This document shows positions 1-5,070 of a DNA stretch of 7,310 nucleotides, in pieces. Every line of letters starts with the position of its first letter. Within the stretch, counting starts at the first letter, position 1. Location: contig JACCZH010000538.1 in the NCBI GenBank assembly GCA_013696045.1, positions 1 through 7,310 of the forward strand, in the 5' to 3' direction. The DNA comes from Chloroflexia bacterium (lineage in GTDB: Bacteria; Chloroflexota; Chloroflexia; Thermomicrobiales; CFX8). The notes below the pieces were generated by a model. The model saw only the letters and a program-made list of their open reading frames with translations, searched no databases and was not told the DNA's origin. A program made the translations under genes and the position numbers.

Positions 1-456
1 GCGCTCGGTGATCGCTGTCTGGTAGGGGCGGGTACGGTGCTCGATCCCGAGACCGCGCGCGCGGCCATTCTGGCCGGAGCTCAGTTTCTCGTGACCCCCA
101 CTCTGAATCCCAGAACTATCGAGATGGCGCGACGCTATGGCGTCACGACAGTGATTGGAGCGTTTACCCCGACTGAGATGCTGACCGCCAGCGAAGTAGG
201 AGCGGACTATATTAAGGTGCATCCCGCGAGCCTGGGCGGACCGCAGTATTTTCAGGACATCCTGGCTCCGTTGCCGCATTTGAAGCTCATACCGAGCGGT
301 GGCGTAAGCATCCAGACGGCTCCAGAGTTCATGAAAGCTGGCGCGGTTGCCGTGGCTGCTGGTGGCAGTCTCGTCGGACGTGGAGCGCTCGATGCCGCGG
401 GACTCGCTAGCGTGACAGCGCGGGCGCGAGCGTTTAAGGACGCCCTCGACACCTAA
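1..456 (+). CDS. KDPG/KDPGal aldolase family protein (5'-partial)
   Basis: C-terminal 151 residues of a class I 2-dehydro-3-deoxy-6-phosphogluconate / phosphogalactonate aldolase. The family splits the sugar acid phosphate into pyruvate and glyceraldehyde 3-phosphate in the cytoplasm (Entner-Doudoroff or galactonate routes). The frame is open from base 1, so the GTG at 37 is an internal valine, not the start. Numbering from base 1, visible family motifs are VGAGTV (8-13), the strand ending GAFTPTE (53-59), the Schiff-base lysine K72 in the IKVHPAS segment, the phosphate-binding PSGGVS (98-103) and GGSLV (121-125). The family is about 200-215 residues long, so roughly 55-65 residues, including the general-base glutamate, lie to the left. 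The stop codon overlaps the stop of the convergent thioredoxin gene. Fold and chemistry are secure; the exact substrate (gluconate versus galactonate type) cannot be settled from this fragment. Confidence 0.9.
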   Translation, partial: ALGDRCLVGAGTVLDPETARAAILAGAQFLVTPTLNPRTIEMARRYGVTTVIGAFTPTEMLTASEVGADYIKVHPASLGGPQYFQDILAPLPHLKLIPSGGVSIQTAPEFMKAGAVAVAAGGSLVGRGALDAAGLASVTARARAFKDALDT

Positions 457-1046
457 TTTAGATCCTTCAGGTGGTTGAGCGCCGTCTGGGTAGACATTGT
501 GGTGGTGACGATCTCCCGGACAATGCCGTCCGAATCGATAAAAACATGGGTCGGGAAGCTGCGCACCCGATATTTGCCACGGATCGCTTCGCGATTGGGG
601 TCAGACAGAACCGTGAAATCCATGCCGGCCTTTTCGGCGTAGTCGAACGCCTCGTGGGACGGTTCCTCCAGGCTGACAGCCATCAGGATGACGTCATCAT
701 CGCGGACCTGGGCGTAGGTTTGGATCATATCTGGTATTTCTGCCCGGCAGGGTGGACACCAGGCGCCCCAGAAGTTCAACCAGACCGGCTGGCCGGCGAA
801 GTCCGATAAGGCGATTGCGTCGCCGTCTACATTCATGGCCGCGAAGTCTGGCGCGGGTTGTCCGATCTCTGGCAATCCGGCTGTGTCGCCACCTGGCCTG
901 AGCATGGAGAGCTCAAATTGGTCGCGCACGACGTAGCCAGCGACTAAGATTGCAATGGCCAGCGCGACCCACGAAACCACGCTGGCGGGAGTCTGGCGCT
1001 GGCCCTGGGTATCGGCTTGCTGCGTCTGGTTTGGTTTCACATTCAT
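453..1046 (-). CDS. TlpA/ResA-like membrane-anchored thioredoxin-fold protein
   Basis: Predicted extracytoplasmic thiol-disulfide oxidoreductase of 197 residues. Order: a short polar N-terminus (1-20), one hydrophobic anchor or uncleaved signal (about 22-41), a linker, then an AhpC-TSA/redoxin-type thioredoxin fold (about 60-195). The active site is W96-C97-P98-P99-C100 in a GAWCPPCRAEIP context typical of TlpA/ResA, and the cis-proline is P165 in SFPTH. In this family such proteins reduce apocytochrome c or other exported disulfides, but no ccdA, resB or cytochrome gene is visible here, so the partner is unknown. Start choice: an in-frame TTG at 1049 immediately precedes the ATG at 1046; a weak GTGGA lies 3 nt before the ATG and directly abuts the TTG, so ATG is preferred. 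The stop overlaps the aldolase stop, and the 5' end faces recO 22 bp away. Family assignment is secure, target inferred. Confidence 0.9.
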   Translation of the reverse strand: MNVKPNQTQQADTQGQRQTPASVVSWVALAIAILVAGYVVRDQFELSMLRPGGDTAGLPEIGQPAPDFAAMNVDGDAIALSDFAGQPVWLNFWGAWCPPCRAEIPDMIQTYAQVRDDDVILMAVSLEEPSHEAFDYAEKAGMDFTVLSDPNREAIRGKYRVRSFPTHVFIDSDGIVREIVTTTMSTQTALNHLKDLN

Positions 1047-1057
1047 CAATCCACGAC

Positions 1058-1063
1058 AGGCGG
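1058..1063 (+). promoter_or_regulatory. Ribosome binding site of recO
   Basis: AGGCGG lies 5 nt before the ATG at 1069. It supports this ATG over the open frame that continues upstream to 955, which would run antisense through the thioredoxin gene and add 38 residues unlike any RecO. Confidence 0.5.
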
Positions 1064-1068
1064 TTCAC

Positions 1069-1872
1069 ATGACGACACATACGACTAACGATGACGTTGA
1101 GGATAGCCCACGTGCCGATCATCGGACCAGGCTCTACAACGCGCGCGGCATCATTCTGCGACGCCGCGACCTCGGGGAAGCCGATCGAATTGTAACGGTC
1201 TATACCAACGAATTTGGTAAGCGGTCCTTGGCCGCGCGCGGTTCGCGGAAGACTACAAGCCGGATTGCCGGGCAACTCGAGCCGTTCAGCCTGGTACAGC
1301 TGTTCGTCGCCCGTACCCGAGGATTGCACATCATCTCTCAGGTGCAAGCCGTCGAGGTGTTCCAGCGGATGCGCGCAAACGAGGTTGCCATTACTGTCGC
1401 CGGCATGTTCGCCGAGCTTGTGGACTGGATGACCCCTGAAGACCAGCCGAACTCCGGCGTGTTTGATCTCCTTCAGGCGAGTTTGACACTTCTCGACAGT
1501 GACCGTGATCCTGGGCTGATTACCATCGCGTTCGAGATTGGCCTGCTGCGGCACCTTGGATACCGGCCCGAGCTGTATCGATGCGGAGTGTGCGGGAACG
1601 AGCTCCAGCCAGGCGAAAACGGTTTCAGCCTTGAGACCGGTGTGGTGTGCTTGAACTGTCGATCCAACGCGCCCAGCGTACTGCCGATTACCCTGGACGC
1701 GCTAAAACTGCTGAGGGCGATTGACCGGGGACAGCTTAGCGCACTTCTGGATCTAAAAATCAACCCAACAGTGTTGACGGAAGCCGACAGCATTCTGACG
1801 GTGTACATCCAGCGCATCACCGGCAAGGAATCACGCGCAAGGCAAGTGTTTCGGGATTTGCGTTTACAATAG
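1069..1872 (+). CDS. recO: DNA repair protein RecO
   Basis: Recombination mediator of the RecFOR pathway: it binds single-stranded DNA/SSB and, with RecR, helps load RecA at gaps. The protein has 267 residues, slightly longer than the usual 240-260 because of a 20-residue polar N-terminal tail. The OB-fold begins at R21-L-Y with the hallmark segment G27-I-I-L-R-R-R-D-L-G-E-A-D-R-I and continues to about residue 100. A helical domain follows, with a zinc site made of C172/C175 (CGVC) and C194/C197 (CLNC), as in many non-enterobacterial RecO proteins. The start is the ATG at 1069; no other plausible in-frame start lies between it and the conserved region. The gene diverges from the thioredoxin gene and is followed after 60 bp by the PH-SHOCT gene on the same strand. 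Identification is firm. Confidence 0.95.
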   Translation: MTTHTTNDDVEDSPRADHRTRLYNARGIILRRRDLGEADRIVTVYTNEFGKRSLAARGSRKTTSRIAGQLEPFSLVQLFVARTRGLHIISQVQAVEVFQRMRANEVAITVAGMFAELVDWMTPEDQPNSGVFDLLQASLTLLDSDRDPGLITIAFEIGLLRHLGYRPELYRCGVCGNELQPGENGFSLETGVVCLNCRSNAPSVLPITLDALKLLRAIDRGQLSALLDLKINPTVLTEADSILTVYIQRITGKESRARQVFRDLRLQ

Positions 1873-1920
1873 CGCATCTGGATCGTCAGGCTGAGACAGA
1901 GCGGCACCGCGGGGTGTGAG

Positions 1921-1929
1921 AAGGGTGGA
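1921..1929 (+). promoter_or_regulatory. Ribosome binding site of the PH-SHOCT gene
   Basis: The purine-rich AAGGGTGGA ends 3 nt before the ATG at 1933, its AAGGG core being 7 nt away. It is one of the stronger ribosome binding sites in the window and fixes the start. The 60-bp gap after recO (1873-1932) shows no hairpin with a T-run, which favours read-through from recO. Confidence 0.6.
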
Positions 1930-1932
1930 ACA

Positions 1933-2619
1933 ATGTCCTACTCAAGTAAGCTCTTTTCGACAAACGAAGATGTCCATCGCGTCGCCAAACGCCATGTTCT
2001 GTTTGTCTTGCTCCATACCGCGCCCTACATCCTCGGCGCGATCGTGCTCTGGTCCCTCGCTGGACTGGGATACTGGCTCGATTTTCGCTACCAAGGTGTT
2101 CTCGCCGCGATTCTTCTGGCCGTGTCGCTGGCGCCGCTCGGTATCGCGTTGTACAGGTTTCTGTGGTGGCGGGCAGAAGAGTACATCGTGACTAGCTTAC
2201 GCATTGTCCAGGTTGAAGGCATTTTTTCCAAGCGAACGCTGGATTCTTCGCTTGGCCAGGTTAACGATGTTGAGATGAACCAATCAGTCTTTGGGAGGAT
2301 GTTCGACTTCGGCGACATTAATATCATCACCGGTTCGGATGTCGCCATCAACGATTTGCACGGAATCAGCCAACCATTTGAATTCAAGAAGTCGCTCATT
2401 GAGGCGAAATCGCGCTTTGATGGCCAAGGTCCGCGCCGCAATCGTGCTGCCGACGCTGACACCCCGCGTGACACGCGAAACAACCAGTCCACAGGGTCCA
2501 ACGTAGAGGATGTGGCTCGTGTGCTGGCGGCATTGACCGAGTTGCGCAACTCGGGGATACTCTCGGAGGCGGAGTATCAGGCGAAGCTGCAGGAGGTCAT
2601 GACGTCACCGAAAGTCTGA
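1933..2619 (+). CDS. Two-TM bacterial PH domain (bPH_2) protein with C-terminal SHOCT domain
   Basis: Membrane protein of 228 residues. Two hydrophobic segments (about 22-47 and 55-79) are followed at once by a bacterial pleckstrin-homology domain (about 81-158). Its signature is EEYIVTSLRIVQVEGIFSK, then the SSLGQVNDVEMNQSVFGRMF strand-helix pattern with G127 in FDFGDINI, as in YdbS/YdbT-like proteins. A polar, low-complexity linker (about 160-190, rich in R, N, D, T) leads to a SHOCT domain (about 191-223), recognisable by the pattern LAALTELRNSGILSEAEYQAK. SHOCT is a short helical module common at the C-termini of bacterial membrane and PH-like proteins and thought to mediate oligomerisation. 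The biological role is unknown; the domain pair suggests an inner-membrane protein with a cytosolic scaffold. It lies 60 bp after recO, probably in one transcript, and converges on the ATPase gene with 9 bp between stops. Confidence 0.88.
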   Translation: MSYSSKLFSTNEDVHRVAKRHVLFVLLHTAPYILGAIVLWSLAGLGYWLDFRYQGVLAAILLAVSLAPLGIALYRFLWWRAEEYIVTSLRIVQVEGIFSKRTLDSSLGQVNDVEMNQSVFGRMFDFGDINIITGSDVAINDLHGISQPFEFKKSLIEAKSRFDGQGPRRNRAADADTPRDTRNNQSTGSNVEDVARVLAALTELRNSGILSEAEYQAKLQEVMTSPKV

Positions 2620-2628
2620 GAGGTCGCC

Positions 2629-3927
2629 CTACAGCTCGACAAAATAGGTCTGGCAGGCGCGATCAATCAGCGCGGTTGAGAGAATGGCCGGCTCATCCAG
2701 ATAGCGCGCTATGCCGATTAACGTACGGAGAATGTCGCGCGGATGGCACGAGCGTAACTCGCGCTTCGGTTTCACATAGTATTCACGCAAGAGGTAGACA
2801 AGGCCGTTTTGGTCGAAAGGAACCTTCAGGCTGTCGCACTGCCGTCGGAAGATCTCGCGGAAGTGGTCAATCGATGGGTTGCCGATAAGTACCTTGTTCT
2901 GGATTCGCCGCAGGAACGCTTCATCGACCAGATCTTTCGGCGCAAGATTGGTTGAAAAGACGATCAACTGGTCGAATGGAACCTCGATCTTCTTGCCGGT
3001 ATGTAATGTCAGATAATCGATGCGCTTCTCCAACGGGACGATCCAGCGGTTGAGCAGATCGCGCGGACGCACCTGTTGACGACCGAAGTCATCGATCAGG
3101 AGCATCCCGCCGTTAGCCTTGAGCTGAAGCGGAGCCTCGTAGAATTTGCTGCCACTGTCCCATACCAGGTCCAAAGTGCTCAGTGTAAGCTCGCCACCAA
3201 CAATGATGGATGGACGCCGGCAGGCAACCCAGCGGCGGTCGATCTCGCTCTTGCCGTTGAGCGCTACTGGTACGTGATTGTGCAGGTCGAGCACTTTTAT
3301 GATCTGGCCGTCGACGATCAACGCGTGGGGAATGAGAACCGCACCGCCGAGCAGATCGGTAATTCTTTCAGCTATGGTTGTCTTTCCGTTACCCGGATCG
3401 CCAAACAGGAACAGCGAGCGGCCGGTGTTCACGGCCTGGCCCAGGGTATCGAGAATGTCGTCGGGCAGTACCAGGTCGGCTGTCGCGCGGCGGACGTCTG
3501 CCGGCGTTATACGGATCTGCCCGATCTCCTGACTGCGCACGATCTCCCAATAGGATTCAAGTGTTACGGGCGCAGGACCGACATAACTGGTGCGTTCGAT
3601 CACATCATGGGCGCGCGCTGAACCCTTCGGTGTGGTGACGTACTGGTACGCTAGTTCGCCAAAGCCGCTGCTGCCGGCGACTTCGATGAACTCTTCTCTC
3701 TTGAGCAGGATTAAAGCGCGATCGACGATGTTGAAAAAGGGCAGGCACAATGTGTCGGCGATGGATTGCGCGGTAGTCATTGAGTTGAAATAGACCAGTT
3801 TCAGAGCGAGATCAGCGATGGTGTTGAGGTCAAGTCCTGTTTCGTCGATGCTGCTGGGTTCGCCAAGGTACGGGCCAAGATGGCTTGGGCCAGGAGATGT
3901 TACCGGTCGTGCTTCAGTTGCCGCCAT
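2629..3927 (-). CDS. AAA+ ATPase with N-terminal winged-helix-like domain, function unassigned
   Basis: Cytoplasmic protein of 432 residues. After a disordered Pro/Ser-rich start (1-25), residues about 30-110 look like a winged-helix fold: helices around LALKLVYF and TAQSIADTL, then VDRALILLKREEFIEV, a Gly-rich wing (SSGFGELAYQY) and TTPKGSARA. A conserved-looking YVGPAPVTLESYW segment bridges to the AAA+ core. The core has Walker A GDPGNGKT (176-183), Walker B LLIDD (276-280), a sensor-1 asparagine N327 in VFSTN, arginine-finger candidates R340/R341 in DEAFLRRIQNKV, and a sensor-2 arginine R397 in CHPRDIL. All key ATPase residues are present, so it should be active. It resembles MoxR-like or ring-forming remodelling ATPases and lacks the sigma54-activator GAFTGA loop. 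No partner gene (such as a VWA-domain protein) sits beside it. The start is the ATG at 3927, just after a GAGG; no better start exists. The substrate is unknown. Confidence 0.85.
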   Translation of the reverse strand: MAATEARPVTSPGPSHLGPYLGEPSSIDETGLDLNTIADLALKLVYFNSMTTAQSIADTLCLPFFNIVDRALILLKREEFIEVAGSSGFGELAYQYVTTPKGSARAHDVIERTSYVGPAPVTLESYWEIVRSQEIGQIRITPADVRRATADLVLPDDILDTLGQAVNTGRSLFLFGDPGNGKTTIAERITDLLGGAVLIPHALIVDGQIIKVLDLHNHVPVALNGKSEIDRRWVACRRPSIIVGGELTLSTLDLVWDSGSKFYEAPLQLKANGGMLLIDDFGRQQVRPRDLLNRWIVPLEKRIDYLTLHTGKKIEVPFDQLIVFSTNLAPKDLVDEAFLRRIQNKVLIGNPSIDHFREIFRRQCDSLKVPFDQNGLVYLLREYYVKPKRELRSCHPRDILRTLIGIARYLDEPAILSTALIDRACQTYFVEL

Positions 3928-3962
3928 GCCTCAGTGTCTCGCCTTCACCAACTTAAGTCCCC

Positions 3963-3979
3963 GGTCCAGAGGGTGGACC
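3963..3979. repeat. Perfect inverted repeat, 6-bp arms and 5-bp spacer
   Basis: GGTCCA (3963-3968) and TGGACC (3974-3979) are perfect inverted copies separated by GAGGG. The element lies 35 bp upstream of the ATPase ATG and overlaps the place where transcription would start from the -35-like box at 4002-4007. It could be an operator for a dimeric regulator or a small hairpin in the leader. No T-run follows on either strand, so an intrinsic terminator is unlikely. A 6-bp arm can arise by chance. Confidence 0.4.
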
Positions 3980-4007
3980 TGACACAAGCCTATCGACCCG
4001 CTGTCAA
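3979..4007 (-). promoter_or_regulatory. Possible sigma70-type promoter for the ATPase gene
   Basis: On the minus strand a perfect TTGACA (4007-4002) is followed after 17 bp by TGTCAG (3984-3979), a poor -10 match. Position and spacing suit the ATPase gene, giving a leader of roughly 45 nt. The weak -10 makes this tentative, or suggests a promoter needing an activator. Confidence 0.3.
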
Positions 4008-4086
4008 AGCGTCACTAGCGCCACAGTCCTGAAAAGTGCGGGAGTTTGGGTTGGTATGTGAGTACAAAAGGATATGCAGGAGGCGA

Positions 4087-5070
4087 TTACTGTAGCGTCA
4101 CCCGATCACCTTCATCGAGACCGGAGACGACCTCGACCTGACCGCCGCTGCGATATCCGAGCAGAACTTCACGTTCAGATCGTTCACCGTTGTGGATAAC
4201 GGTAACAAAGGCGCGTTCTCCGACGGTTCGGATTGCGTGTTGCGGCACCAGCAGAGCCTCGTCACGAGCCTCAGTGACGATGGTGACATCGGCGTTCATG
4301 CCTGGCCGGATGTCCAGTTCTTCGGGAATGTTAATCGAAATGGTCGTCGGGAAAATTGTCGCGCCACCCTGCTCGCGCGCCAGCGGCGCTGTGGCAACAA
4401 CCGCCCCCTCTATTTCTTGCGCAGGGTAGGCATCCAGCCGCACTGTTGCGTCCGCCCCTGGTTTGACATTGACAAGGTCAAGCTCATCCACGTTTGCAAC
4501 GACTTCCAGATCTTCCCGTGCATACAGGACTATGACCGGTTGGGTGCGACTAATGATATCTCCGGCGGCTACGAGAGTCTCAAGCACGACAGCATCCCGC
4601 GGCGCAAGTATGACGGCGTTACGGAGCGCTTCTTCCGCGTCATTCAGTGCTCTTACCGCGCTCTCAACGCGTTGTCCGGCCTGTAGGACGGCCAGCGTGA
4701 GATTCTCGTCGTCAGGGTTCTCGGATGCTTGTCGTTGCGCAAGCTGAAGGGCGAACTCGGCGTCTTCGAGAGTTCGCGTCGCGGCGTCGCGGGCGCGTGC
4801 CAGTGGTTCGGTGTCGAGCTGGATGAGGATATCGCCGGCCACGACAAAATCTCCCGCGCCAATAGCGACGACATCGATCTCACCCGGAGCCTGGGCGCGT
4901 ACCGTGGTAGATCCGGTACTCTGGACCCGTCCGATGGTCTGGATGGTCACGTCAATTGAGCCGCGTTGCACCTCTACGGTCTCGATGGACTCGCCTCTAA
5001 ACCCGAACCACCATGCGAGCGTCCCGATGACGATCAAACCGACCACGATGCTTCCGACGATCTTACTCAT
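4087..5070 (-). CDS. Membrane-fusion (HlyD/MacA-type) adaptor subunit of an ABC exporter
   Basis: Periplasmic or extracytoplasmic adaptor of 327 residues. It has an N-terminal membrane anchor (about 4-22), the first half of a lipoyl/barrel-sandwich domain (about 45-88, with QAPGEIDVVAIGAGDFVVAGD), a short coiled-coil hairpin (about 88-150, Ala/Glu/Arg-rich), the second lipoyl half (about 151-183, ILAPRDAVVLETLVAAGD), a beta-barrel domain (about 188-265, ending IRPGMNADVTI) and a membrane-proximal domain (268-327, starting LLVPQHAI and ending SGLDEGDRVTL). This is the RND/HlyD/MacA architecture. The start is the ATG at 5070, 7 nt after AGGTG and overlapping the permease stop by 8 bp. The frame is open to 5295, but that extension is antisense-style Cys/Pro/Ser-rich shadow inside the permease gene and would put the anchor at residue 80. 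The hairpin is short, suiting a MacA-like adaptor that need not contact a TolC. Substrate unknown. Confidence 0.9.
   Translation of the reverse strand: MSKIVGSIVVGLIVIGTLAWWFGFRGESIETVEVQRGSIDVTIQTIGRVQSTGSTTVRAQAPGEIDVVAIGAGDFVVAGDILIQLDTEPLARARDAATRTLEDAEFALQLAQRQASENPDDENLTLAVLQAGQRVESAVRALNDAEEALRNAVILAPRDAVVLETLVAAGDIISRTQPVIVLYAREDLEVVANVDELDLVNVKPGADATVRLDAYPAQEIEGAVVATAPLAREQGGATIFPTTISINIPEELDIRPGMNADVTIVTEARDEALLVPQHAIRTVGERAFVTVIHNGERSEREVLLGYRSGGQVEVVSGLDEGDRVTLQ

Larger units (their letters stand above)
3928..4086. other. 159-bp intergenic region between the ATPase and the exporter operon
   Basis: The largest non-coding stretch in the window. It carries the 5' flank of the AAA+ ATPase gene and the 3' flank of the permease/adaptor operon, both on the minus strand. 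I see a perfect inverted repeat (3963-3979) and a -35-like box (4002-4007). I see no clear intrinsic terminator for the exporter operon: no stable stem followed by a T-run on the minus strand. No tRNA-like or riboswitch-like fold was recognised. Confidence 0.6.

Noticed and set aside
955..1068. 38-residue N-terminal extension of RecO
   Set aside because: It is antisense to the thioredoxin anchor region and rich in Trp/Cys; the ATG at 1069 has a ribosome binding site.
1115..1125. CCGAT-C-ATCGG palindrome in the early recO codons
   Set aside because: It is a short symmetry inside coding sequence with no partner copy; it could be chance.
913..1554. Long minus-strand open frame (213 codons) antisense to recO
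   Set aside because: It lies opposite a clear recO, has no recognisable domain and overlaps the thioredoxin gene; it is a codon-bias shadow.
1865..1870. TACAAT at the end of recO as a -10 box for the PH gene
   Set aside because: No acceptable -35 lies 16-18 bp upstream, so it is not called as a promoter.
2623..2640. Possible bidirectional terminator between the PH and ATPase genes (GTCG...CGAC)
   Set aside because: A 4-bp stem with a 10-nt loop is too weak, and only a short A-run follows.
3076..3621. Plus-strand open frame (181 codons) antisense to the AAA+ ATPase
   Set aside because: It is fully inside the ATPase core on the opposite strand, and its product shows no family motif.
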